Source: Desulfonatronospira sp964577315
GTDB taxonomy: Bacteria; Desulfobacterota; Desulfovibrionia; Desulfovibrionales; Desulfonatronovibrionaceae
NCBI GenBank assembly: GCA_964577315.1
Contig: CAZNYT010000013.1
Location: forward strand, 1-44,189
Reading direction: 5' to 3'
DNA: 44,189 nucleotides
The position numbers and the translations under genes were made by a program. This document shows positions 30,646 through 38,271 of this stretch, piece after piece (positions within the stretch are counted from its first letter, which is position 1; each line of letters starts with the position of its first letter). Under the pieces are notes generated by a model, which saw only the letters and a program-made list of their open reading frames with translations, was not told where the DNA came from and ran no database searches.

Positions 30646-31772
30646 TTAGGCTCGCTCTCCAGGGGTTCTTCCCCGAATAAAAGGTAAGAGGGGTATTTCT
30701 TGGCATCTTGGCTAAGATCCAAAAGATTTTCGCTGATGGTGCGCATGTTGTCCAGTATAATCCTTAGTTCCTCGTTTTGGGCCCTGAGCATGGAGTAGGT
30801 CCTTTGGGTGAGCTGTTCCACGCCTTCGCTGCCCTGTTTCAGGCTTTGAGTGGTCACGTTGATGTTTTCCATGGTGGCAGGCATCTGTTCCGAGGCCCTA
30901 TGGAGATGGTTGATGGTTTGTACCAACTTGTCCGCAGTACCGTTTTCGCGGTCCAGCTCCAGGCGCTTTAGGCTGTTGTCCAGCCTTTTCAATATGTTTT
31001 TGGACTCGGTAAGAACTGATTGCAGGTCCGCTCTTTTTTCCCTGCTTTTGGGTTCTTGTTCCGGGCCTATGAGCCGGGAAATCTTGCGGTTGCTCTCGCG
31101 GAGCTCCTGGATAAGTGTTTCTGCTTGAGAGATAGCCGGGGCCATATCCATGGACTGGACAGTCTTGTCCACACTTTGCATCATTTGATTCAGATTTTTA
31201 AAGGTTTGCTGTAAATCAATCTCCTCCAGGTTCTCCATGGTATTGGCCAAGGAATGAAAGGTCTCCTCCAACCTGGCCATAGTTCCAGGTGCGGATGGTA
31301 CGTGGGGATGTTCCGGGTCCCAGTTGATCTGTAAAGGTGGGTGGCGGACTGGGTCCAGGTAATCCATCTCAATGTAGGCGATACCGGTAAGACCTTCGGG
31401 CATAAGCCTGATTCTCAATCCCCTTTGTACTTCGTTTTCCAGGTAGGACTCAAATTCTGCCTTGGAGATGTCCCCGAATTCCCTGAGCTCCAGGCTGAGT
31501 TCCAAAAGAACGTAACGATCCCCGATTTCCCTGGCTTCGGGATACTTATGGTGGACAAAGCTAATGTCCCGCACGTGTCCCACCCTTACTCCCCGCATCT
31601 TGACCTGGGAACCGGTGCTCAGTCCATGAACGGAATCATCCATGTAGGTTTCAATAGTTGCGGTTTCTTTCCAGAGAATACCGGCCCCCAGAAAGATTAG
31701 AGCGCCCAAGAGCAGGGCCAGTCCTATGCTAAGGAAAAGTCCGATCAAATAGTAATTGGGATGGGATTTCAT
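30642..31772 (-). CDS. MlaD/MCE domain protein
   Basis: A 376-residue substrate-binding protein of a lipid ABC transporter. One N-terminal membrane helix (~8-30), then a single MCE domain (VHGLSTGSQVKMRGVRVGHV to ~115) and a long C-terminal helical part (~145-360) rich in heptads, with Q/E/L repeats, likely a coiled-coil barrel across the periplasm. E. coli MlaD is only 183 residues; this longer form resembles the Mce proteins of plants and Gram-negative bacteria with an extended tunnel. It lies 37 nt after the ATPase gene and overlaps the PqiC-like gene. Confidence 0.9.
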   Translation of the reverse strand: MKSHPNYYLIGLFLSIGLALLLGALIFLGAGILWKETATIETYMDDSVHGLSTGSQVKMRGVRVGHVRDISFVHHKYPEAREIGDRYVLLELSLELREFGDISKAEFESYLENEVQRGLRIRLMPEGLTGIAYIEMDYLDPVRHPPLQINWDPEHPHVPSAPGTMARLEETFHSLANTMENLEEIDLQQTFKNLNQMMQSVDKTVQSMDMAPAISQAETLIQELRESNRKISRLIGPEQEPKSREKRADLQSVLTESKNILKRLDNSLKRLELDRENGTADKLVQTINHLHRASEQMPATMENINVTTQSLKQGSEGVEQLTQRTYSMLRAQNEELRIILDNMRTISENLLDLSQDAKKYPSYLLFGEEPLESEPK

Positions 31773-31809
31773 GTTTCAGTATTATCTACGCGGGTTGTAA
31801 GTTGTTTTT

Positions 31810-32577
31810 TTAAACATTAACAAGTTTTTCCCGTTTAAGAAAGGAGCGCACCCAGGGATCGGGATGATTCATGCTAAGCTCCAAGGGATTGCCCTGGGCA
31901 GAGATCTTTTTTGTGTGCTTATCCAGAATGATCATGCGATCCGCTATCTTGAAGATGCTGTCCAACTCGTGGGTGACAATAACGAAGGTAATTTTGAGGC
32001 TATGGCTGATATCCAGGATAAGCTCGTCCAGCTCCAGCGAGGTCAAAGGATCCAGCCCGGAAGATGGCTCGTCCAGGAAAAGAATGGAGGGGTCCAGAGC
32101 CATGGCCCGTGCTATGGCAGCCCTTTTCTGCATGCCCCCGCTTAGTTCCGAGGGCATGTAAAGCTCGTACCCTTCCAGTCCCACTTGGAAGAGTTTGAGC
32201 CTGCATACCAGGTTCATTGCTTCCAGAGGCATGTTCGTATGTTCTTCCAGGGGCAGGCGAATGTTCTCCAATAAGGTCATGGATCCGAACAGGGCACTGC
32301 TCTGATAACTGATTCCAATATTCTTCATGATCCAGGTTTTTTCCCGTAAAGAGGCATGGGTTAGCTCGCGGCCGTGGATAAAGATCTCTCCCTCTAGAGG
32401 CTGGTACAATCCTATCAAGTGCTTTAAAAGCGTGCTTTTCCCGCTTCCTGAGCCGCCCAGGATAACAAATATCTCTCCGGTATGGACCTCGAAGGATACG
32501 TTTTCCAGGAGGGGCTGACCGGGAAAACCCATGCTCAGGTTGTGTACGGATACAGGGTTTTGGGAATTGTAAACCAT
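31810..32577 (-). CDS. MlaF-like ABC transporter ATPase
   Basis: A 255-residue ABC ATPase. Walker A GGSGSGKST (41-49), signature LSGGMQKRAAIARAMALDP, Walker B SILFLDEPSSGLDP and the switch His in VTHELDSI are complete. It drives lipid movement through the MlaE-type permease on the cytoplasmic side. It starts 3 nt after the permease stop codon, so both are translated together. The C-terminal end NHPDPWVRSFLKRE is usual for the family. Confidence 0.93.
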   Translation of the reverse strand: MVYNSQNPVSVHNLSMGFPGQPLLENVSFEVHTGEIFVILGGSGSGKSTLLKHLIGLYQPLEGEIFIHGRELTHASLREKTWIMKNIGISYQSSALFGSMTLLENIRLPLEEHTNMPLEAMNLVCRLKLFQVGLEGYELYMPSELSGGMQKRAAIARAMALDPSILFLDEPSSGLDPLTSLELDELILDISHSLKITFVIVTHELDSIFKIADRMIILDKHTKKISAQGNPLELSMNHPDPWVRSFLKREKLVNV

Positions 32578-32580
32578 ATT

Positions 32581-33726
32581 CTATATTCCAAGGGTATAGT
32601 AAACTAAAGCGAATATGCCATCAGCCAAAATAATCAGGACTATGGCGCTCACAACGGCGCTGGTGGTGGAGAGCCCCACGGCACTCGCGCCGTCTCCGGT
32701 CTGAAATCCCCTAATGCAGCCTACCCACGCCACAAGGAGGCTGAAAACAAAGACCTTGAACAGCCCCCCTAAAAGATCGTTTAACCCGATGGCATTGTTT
32801 AGCTGCTCAATGTACAGGGTCAAGGTGAAATCCAGGGAAAGCATAACCACGGCCCCACCCACGAAACTGAAGAACATGAAGAAAAGACACAGAAACGGAG
32901 TTACCAAAACCGCGGAGAACATTTTGGGAATCATCAGGAAGCGCACCGGGCTGAGACCCATGGTTTCCAGGGCGTTTATTTCCTCATTGATCTTCATGGT
33001 CCCGATTTCCGCGGCGTAGGAGGACCCGCTCCTGGCGGCCAAAATAATGGCAGTGACCAGGGGAGCCAGCTCGCGCACAATGGATAAGCCCAGGAGATGG
33101 GCCACAAAGATTTGCGCTCCGAATATCTCCAGGGCTATGGCGGATTGAAAGGCTATGATGAGCCCGATCAAAAAGCCCATGAGAACGATGATGAACACAG
33201 CCTTGCTGCCCACGTGTTCCACGTGGAGCAGGACATCCCTCCAGCGCACAGAGCGGGGGTGGGTTAGGGTATAAAAAATTGCGAGCAAAAATTCGCCTAA
33301 AAAGGAAAAGAATTGCTTTATGTCCCGGCCGAGGTTGAGAAATGCTCGGCCTAGTTCTTCGATTCCCGAATACTGGGGCTGTAGGTTCCTGGGGCTGCAG
33401 TCGAAGCATTCTATCTGCTCCTGTACGTGTTGAAAATCGGGACGTAGGTTGGCGATTTCCACTGAGGCTTTTCTTTCCCGCATAAGACGGGAGAAGTGCA
33501 GAAGCAGGGCCTGCCCGGACATATCCATGTAGTGGACTTGCTTTAAGTCAAATATCAGTCCGGACACAGAGGATTTTTGCAATTTCTTGGCCAGATCTTT
33601 CCAGAGAGGACCAATGCTGCCAGCCTCCAATCGGCCACGGATATCCGCTTTCAGGGTCCCGTCCGGATGGATCTGTAGGGTGTAGTCCAGATCCCGGGCA
33701 TTACCAAAGTAAGAAGTGTCAGGCAT
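32581..33726 (-). CDS. MlaE-type permease with fused STAS domain
   Basis: A 381-residue protein in two parts. Residues ~10-110 form a STAS domain (LQIHPDGTLKADIRGRLEAG, VHYMDMSGQALLLHF), the role played by separate MlaB in E. coli. Residues ~130-381 are the MlaE permease with about five helices and the conserved loop RSGSSYAAEIGTMKINEEINALETMGL. Together with the ATPase, MCE and PqiC-like proteins it should move phospholipids between the membranes. AGGAAGAATAA precedes the ATG. This is the first gene of the operon; a promoter is expected in the 79-bp gap upstream or within the M48 gene. Confidence 0.93.
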   Translation of the reverse strand: MPDTSYFGNARDLDYTLQIHPDGTLKADIRGRLEAGSIGPLWKDLAKKLQKSSVSGLIFDLKQVHYMDMSGQALLLHFSRLMRERKASVEIANLRPDFQHVQEQIECFDCSPRNLQPQYSGIEELGRAFLNLGRDIKQFFSFLGEFLLAIFYTLTHPRSVRWRDVLLHVEHVGSKAVFIIVLMGFLIGLIIAFQSAIALEIFGAQIFVAHLLGLSIVRELAPLVTAIILAARSGSSYAAEIGTMKINEEINALETMGLSPVRFLMIPKMFSAVLVTPFLCLFFMFFSFVGGAVVMLSLDFTLTLYIEQLNNAIGLNDLLGGLFKVFVFSLLVAWVGCIRGFQTGDGASAVGLSTTSAVVSAIVLIILADGIFALVYYTLGI

Positions 33727-33805
33727 TTATTCTTCCTGGCAGGGGTGTTTGTCTTGAGGTCAAAAAGAGCTTTTCTTGCAGTCCTGTGGGGTTGAATTAC
33801 AAGGA

Positions 33806-35125
33806 TTATATATAGCCCCATTGCTTAAGTCGATTATAGGCGTGCTGGGCATATTCTCCCTGATCCACCTGTTGTAAGTAAGCGTGATATTTTTTTGCTG
33901 CCGGCTCTTGGCGCCCCATGCCCTCATAGCTATACCCCTGAAAAAACACAGTATTGGGATTGCCGGGTAACTCTTCCTGGTACGTGTTGAATTGGGACAG
34001 GGCTTGTTCGTATTGACTCTGTTGTATATATATAAAGCCCAGGATGTGTACTGCCTGGGGTTCCTCCGGGTAGACCTCGCGAGCCGCCCGGGCATAATCA
34101 CGGGCCTTTTCCTTTTGATCCAGAGTGAGAAGGCACTTGGCCATTTTCAGGTTGCCAGTATAATCCTCTGGGGCTGTTTCCAAGGAAAGCTGGTAATGTT
34201 CTCTGGCTTTTTCCGGCTTACCCGCCATTAGCTGATCATCTCCCTCCTGCATCTCTTTTATGGCCTTTTCCTTCTTGCGGAGGTTCGCGGTATGATCCAT
34301 GTATCTTTCCCGGTAGACGGGCTTGTCGTTTATGGGATACTCTTTTTCCACTCTCTGGACAGCCGTCTGGTAGCGCTCGGTGCTCATGGGGTGGGTAGCA
34401 AAGAGGGTGGCCATAAAGCTTCTCTCCCGGTCCGACATATTCTTTAGCATCTCCATGAGCCCTACGAAGCCCTGAGGATTGTAATCAGCCCCGGCCATGT
34501 ACTCCAGGCCCAATTCATCCGCCTCCCGTTCCTGGTTTCGGCTGTAACTGGCCAGTAACGCACCTGCACCAATTCCCCCCAGGCCGACAACCATGTCCTC
34601 CCATTCCGGTCCGGCTGCCACTGCCGCACCGGTAAACACCGCAGCGGCCAAAAGCCCCCTGGTCATTCTCTGGGCAGTATGCCTGGCTGATACGTGTCCC
34701 ACTTCGTGTCCGATAAGGGAGGCCAATTCGGACTCGTCCTCTAATTCCAGCAGAATCCCTCGACTGACCCCGATGGTTCCGCCGGGAAAGGCATAGGCGT
34801 TTATATAAGGAGCGTTCAGGGTGTTAAAGGAATAGGGCATGTCCGGGCGATGGCTGACATGAGCAATATCTTGTCCTACAGAGGAAATGTATTGGCTTAG
34901 TTCGTGATCTTGCACCCGGCCATAATCAGATGAAATCTGGTGCGGGGAGTTTTCCTGGTCCAACTGTATTTCCTGGTCCCGGGACATGAGCATAAATTGG
35001 GGACGTCCGGTTACCGGATGGGTAGAGCATCCGGCAAGCAGAGCTAATGAACCCGCCCCTGTAAGATACATAAAATGTCTTCTGGAAAGTCTGCCGGCTT
35101 GATATGGGAAGGAGGGCTTGTCCAT
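33806..35125 (-). CDS. Tat-exported M48 metalloprotease lipoprotein with TPR repeats
   Basis: A 439-residue BepA-like protease. The start region GRLSRRHFMYLTGAGSLALLAGC combines a twin-arginine motif (R15-R16) with a lipobox (lipidated C33), so a folded lipoprotein exported by Tat is expected. The zinc motif H140-E-x-x-H144 (SLIGHEVGHVSARH) is followed by a second ligand in READELGLEYM, then tetratricopeptide repeats from ~310 to the end. BepA acts in outer-membrane protein quality control. E. coli BepA is Sec-exported and soluble, so Tat plus lipid anchor is a variation. The ATG at 35125 gives a normal Tat signal; an ATG at 35191 would extend into the region beside repeat A5. Confidence 0.88.
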   Translation of the reverse strand: MDKPSFPYQAGRLSRRHFMYLTGAGSLALLAGCSTHPVTGRPQFMLMSRDQEIQLDQENSPHQISSDYGRVQDHELSQYISSVGQDIAHVSHRPDMPYSFNTLNAPYINAYAFPGGTIGVSRGILLELEDESELASLIGHEVGHVSARHTAQRMTRGLLAAAVFTGAAVAAGPEWEDMVVGLGGIGAGALLASYSRNQEREADELGLEYMAGADYNPQGFVGLMEMLKNMSDRERSFMATLFATHPMSTERYQTAVQRVEKEYPINDKPVYRERYMDHTANLRKKEKAIKEMQEGDDQLMAGKPEKAREHYQLSLETAPEDYTGNLKMAKCLLTLDQKEKARDYARAAREVYPEEPQAVHILGFIYIQQSQYEQALSQFNTYQEELPGNPNTVFFQGYSYEGMGRQEPAAKKYHAYLQQVDQGEYAQHAYNRLKQWGYI

Positions 35126-35179
35126 GCAGGTGTTGTCCTTGTTGGTATTGTTTGTAAGATTTTGAGTAAAATATGGGTG

Positions 35180-35451
35180 ACTATTCACCAAATCTTTTTG
35201 CGTGCCGTGCCTCTTGGCTCGCGCTTTTCTAGGCTTGGCTTACGGGGGCATTCCTGCCCCCACCGGACTCTTAGCTATATGCATCTTGTCAAGATAGGTG
35301 CAAAATAAAGGCTTTTGCTTAAGTCCTATTCAGTACCTTCTGTGCGGTCCGGTTTCCCCCATAATCCTCGCCAAGAAAAGCGGTGAGCCTCCCGGCAAAT
35401 GCACGCAAAAAAGATCCGGTGAATAGATTGGATAAAACATGGTGAATAGTT
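35180..35451. repeat. Family A palindromic repeat, copy A5
   Basis: A 272-bp copy with the left end ACTATTCACC plus AAATCTTTTTGCGTGC and right end GCACGCAAAAAAGATCC plus GGTGAATAG...GGTGAATAGTTGC. It shares the GGGGGCA/TGCCCCC hairpin (35244-35261) and the segment GTGCGGTCCGGTTTCCCCC with A3, but lacks A3's ~120-bp insertion. It lies between the M48 gene (minus) and infA (plus). Confidence 0.85.
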
Positions 35452-35677
35452 GCAAATATGGTAAATATTTATCTTAACAGGGTCTAGATTTTTTTCAGCC
35501 CCGGCCCAAACGATAGCAATTGTCTGTCAGTTTTTATAAAATAGTGTGAACACTTTTTTTAGTAGAAAAATCAGATGGAAGCAAGCAGGATATGAAAAGT
35601 TCGTAAGCCGGGAAAGATCTTGACACAAAATATGTCTCACCGTAAGGAAAGATTTTAGTTTATAGCAAGGAGAATGT

Positions 35678-35896
35678 ATGAGCAAAGAGGAAGCAATAGA
35701 AGTTGAGGGTGTAGTAGAAGAGGCCCTACCCAATGCCATGTTTCGGATCAGGCTGGATAACGGGCACGAGGTTTTGGGCCATATTTCCGGAAAGATGCGC
35801 AAATTTTATATCCGGATCCTGCCCGGGGACCGGGTTAAAGTGGAGCTTTCCCCGTACGATTTAACCCGAGGACGGATAACTTACCGTTTTAAGTAA
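35678..35896 (+). CDS. infA: Translation initiation factor IF-1
   Basis: A 72-residue OB-fold protein identical in layout to IF-1: EEAIEVEGVVEEALPNAMFRI, NGHEVLGHISGKMRKFYIRI, PGDRVKVELSPYDLTRGRITYR. It binds the ribosomal A site with IF-2 and IF-3 during initiation. AGCAAGGAGA precedes the ATG by ~5 nt. The gene stands alone rather than in the ribosomal-protein cluster. A TTGACA near 35619 might be part of its promoter, but no good -10 box is in place. Confidence 0.97.
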   Translation: MSKEEAIEVEGVVEEALPNAMFRIRLDNGHEVLGHISGKMRKFYIRILPGDRVKVELSPYDLTRGRITYRFK

Positions 35897-35951
35897 CTCT
35901 TTGTAACAATACCGGCTTGTATCTTATTGGTTGTCCATGTGAAAGGAGTAG

Positions 35952-36044
35952 ATGGTTTTTGGGCCTGAATCCGTTAGTTTTCACCTGGGTACCATGGGCG
36001 TTGTGATATATAAAAAGTCCCGCAGAATCAGGCGGACAGTTTAA
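35952..36044 (+). CDS. Possible 30-aa leader peptide coupled to the PHP gene
   Basis: ATG at 35952 with AAAGGAG just upstream opens MVFGPESVSF...KKSRRIRRTV, ending TAA six nt before the ATG of the PHP gene. The PHP gene has no ribosome site of its own, so ribosomes ending here could restart there. The basic tail KKSRRIRR is notable. No family is known; it may serve only to couple translation. Confidence 0.4.
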   Translation: MVFGPESVSFHLGTMGVVIYKKSRRIRRTV

Positions 36045-36050
36045 ATCCTG

Positions 36051-36908
36051 ATGTCGGAAATAGATCTGCATACCCACTCCACCGCCTCAGACGGTACGTT
36101 CTCCCCGACTCAACTGGTCGATTATGCCTTAACCAGGGGGCTCAAGGGCCTTGCCCTGACCGATCACGATACCACCAACGGCTTGGAAGAGGCCTTAAGC
36201 GCCGGGAAAAAGCAAGGCCTGGAAGTGATTCCCGGATGCGAACTAAGCGTGGAATATCCCGGGCTGATGCATATTCTGGGATATTGGCTAAAGCCCGAGG
36301 CCCCGGCCTTGAATGCCTCTCTTCAGGAGCTCAGGGAAAAAAGGAATATGCGCAATGAACTCATCATTCACAAGTTGCAGGACTTGGGTATAGATATTAC
36401 CTACAATGACGTGCGCAATCTGGCAGGGGATGCAACTGTGGGCAGGCCCCACATTTCCCGGGTGCTCATGGATAAGGGATGGGTCTCTTCTATTCAGGAA
36501 AGTTTCGATCGTTACTTGGGATCCGGGGGCAAGGCCTATGTCCCCAAGGAAAAATTCGGTCCGGAAAAGGCCATTTCCGTTTTAAAGGACGAAGGGGCCC
36601 TGGTGGTTCTGGCTCATCCCTATTCCCTGGAGTTGAACAGGGAAAAGCTGCACCGGGAGCTGCTCCGATTAAAGGAGTATGGTCTGGACGGGGTGGAGGT
36701 TTTTTATTCCGAACACAGCCCGGAACAGATGGAATTGTACGCTTCTTTGTGCCGCAACCTGGATCTTTTGCCTACCGGGGGATCGGATTTTCACGGATCT
36801 GTAAAGCCAGAGATCGAACTTGGCTCCGGCAGGGGCAATCTCAACCTTTCCTATAATCTCCTGCAAGCCCTTAAGAACAAAAGGCAGGAACTGGGGCTTT
36901 GGGTTTAA
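36051..36908 (+). CDS. PHP-domain phosphoesterase (RNase AM/YciV-like)
   Basis: A 285-residue PHP metal-dependent hydrolase. Ligands H7-x-H9 (DLHTHS), D14, LTDHDTTNG, the glutamate in PGCELSVEY, VLAHPYSL and GGSDFHG are all in order. E. coli YciV (RNase AM) cleaves 3',5'-nucleoside bisphosphates and trims 5' ends of ribosomal RNA precursors; homologues of this length usually share that activity. The ATG at 36051 follows a 30-codon frame by six nt and lacks its own ribosome site. Function is inferred from family, not direct. Confidence 0.9.
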   Translation: MSEIDLHTHSTASDGTFSPTQLVDYALTRGLKGLALTDHDTTNGLEEALSAGKKQGLEVIPGCELSVEYPGLMHILGYWLKPEAPALNASLQELREKRNMRNELIIHKLQDLGIDITYNDVRNLAGDATVGRPHISRVLMDKGWVSSIQESFDRYLGSGGKAYVPKEKFGPEKAISVLKDEGALVVLAHPYSLELNREKLHRELLRLKEYGLDGVEVFYSEHSPEQMELYASLCRNLDLLPTGGSDFHGSVKPEIELGSGRGNLNLSYNLLQALKNKRQELGLWV

Positions 36909-36948
36909 TCTTGCCATTTCCCGCGATTCGAAACTTTCTCCCGGGAGT

Positions 36949-37097
36949 TACTACAACGAAACTTATTGTCCAGAGGTCCGAGAATTCTGCAAACAGGCTC
37001 ACACAGTTTACGCCCAGTTTGCAGAACCCTCGGACCTCGAAGAAGAGTTGCTGCCATAATAGTAAGGCTGTTTATTGAGCCAAGTTTCGTTGTAGTA
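36949..37097. repeat. Family B palindromic repeat, copy B2 (most intact)
   Basis: A 149-bp element with perfect 16-bp terminal inverted repeats, TACTACAACGAAACTT (36949-36964) and its complement (37082-37097). Inside, GAGGTCCGAG (36973-36982) pairs with CTCGGACCTC (37029-37038) and TTCTGCAAAC pairs with GTTTGCAGAA. No gene. The outermost TA pair could be the target duplication of a mariner/IS630-type insertion. Confidence 0.9.
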
Positions 37098-37137
37098 TTA
37101 CCCGTTTGCAAACCGCTTTTGCTGGAACACTACGTGT

Positions 37138-37914
37138 TTACCAGGCATGCTGGTAGCGACTTTGAATCAGTTCCAGACAGTGGCGGGCCAGTTCCTTGCG
37201 ATGGCAGGATCTGGCCTCCAAGGGGGGGAAGATATCCACTTCCGCTTGGATCCCTTTATGGGTTAAAAGCTTTATAGCATGTACTGGAAACAAGGTTCCG
37301 TGCCATACGACTCGCCTGCGCGTGGCCGAGGTTACCGGGATTCCGTCCAGATGGGTGTAGCGGATGCATGCAGGCTGGACCCGGGTCCCAGCCTGAACAG
37401 CCGCTTGAAACAGTGCGGACTTGAAGGGGCGGATCTCTTCCCCGTCCGAGGTTCCAGCCTCTGGGAACAAAACGACCACGAAGTTGCGTCGGAGCAAGTG
37501 GGCAACTTTTGCTAGTTCTTGGGGCAGAAAAGCGGGTGAGCGTCTTTCCACGAACACTGTGCCTCCGAGCTTGGCTAGGTGTCCCAGGAAAAAGGTGTGG
37601 GCGAGTTCCACAGAGGAAATAAAAAGCATGGGGCGTATAGAGGCCAGGATCAGTATGTCCAGATAAGATAGATGGTTGGCAACCAGGAGGGTACCGCCTC
37701 GGATCTTTTTGGATTGAGCTCTGTGGTGAACCTGGAGGTCAAGGCCTATAGCCCTCAGCATAATGGCTGAGAAAAAATGGGTACAGCGGGAAAAATTCTC
37801 AAGCCTTTTTTCCCGGTTTCTAGACGAAAGCCAAACGCCTGCGGAGGACAGGGCATATACCAGGGCTACAGTCAAGCAGGCCACGGTTTTGCAGAAGCAT
37901 CTGAACCATTTCAT
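37138..37914 (-). CDS. 1-acyl-glycerol-3-phosphate acyltransferase family (PlsC-like)
   Basis: A 258-residue acyltransferase. The catalytic NHLSYLD motif (H81, D86) and the substrate motif FPEAGTSDGEEI (~150-161, in place of the usual FPEGTRS) are clear, with a membrane helix at ~8-30. Family members add the second fatty acid of phosphatidate; others work on lysophospholipids or ornithine lipids. The gene stands alone between two family B repeats (B2 downstream, B3 upstream). Which lipid it acylates cannot be read from sequence. Confidence 0.9.
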   Translation of the reverse strand: MKWFRCFCKTVACLTVALVYALSSAGVWLSSRNREKRLENFSRCTHFFSAIMLRAIGLDLQVHHRAQSKKIRGGTLLVANHLSYLDILILASIRPMLFISSVELAHTFFLGHLAKLGGTVFVERRSPAFLPQELAKVAHLLRRNFVVVLFPEAGTSDGEEIRPFKSALFQAAVQAGTRVQPACIRYTHLDGIPVTSATRRRVVWHGTLFPVHAIKLLTHKGIQAEVDIFPPLEARSCHRKELARHCLELIQSRYQHAW

Positions 37915-37968
37915 AAAACTTGAGAGTTAAATCTAAAAAGTGCGTAACTATTGACCTGTTCAGGTTAT

Positions 37969-38135
37969 CTACAACGAAACTGATTATCCAGAGGTCCGAG
38001 AATTCTGCAAATTGGCCTACGTCGTTCACACAGTTTACGCCCAGTTTGCAGAACCCTCGGACCCAGGGAAAGAGTTGCTGCCATAATAGTAAGGCAGTTT
38101 ATAGTGCCATGGTTAAAGAGACAAGTCTCGTTGAT
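37969..38135. repeat. Family B palindromic repeat, copy B3
   Basis: Left end CTACAACGAAACT; right end AAGTCTCGTTGAT is worn. The internal arms are GAGGTCCGAG (37991-38000) with CTCGGACC (38056-38063). It has ~17 bp more in the loop than B2. It lies between plsC (minus) and the TrpB2 gene. Confidence 0.85.
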
Positions 38136-38271
38136 AAGGATTCAAAAAGCAATGTTTTTTAGGAGCCAGTTCAGCTTGATAAATGCAACCGCCTATAGTA
38201 AAGTTTTTAGTCGTTTAATCGGTATTGGTTGAGCCTTTGATTGTGTTTTAGCTACTTAAGGAGATCCCAGC

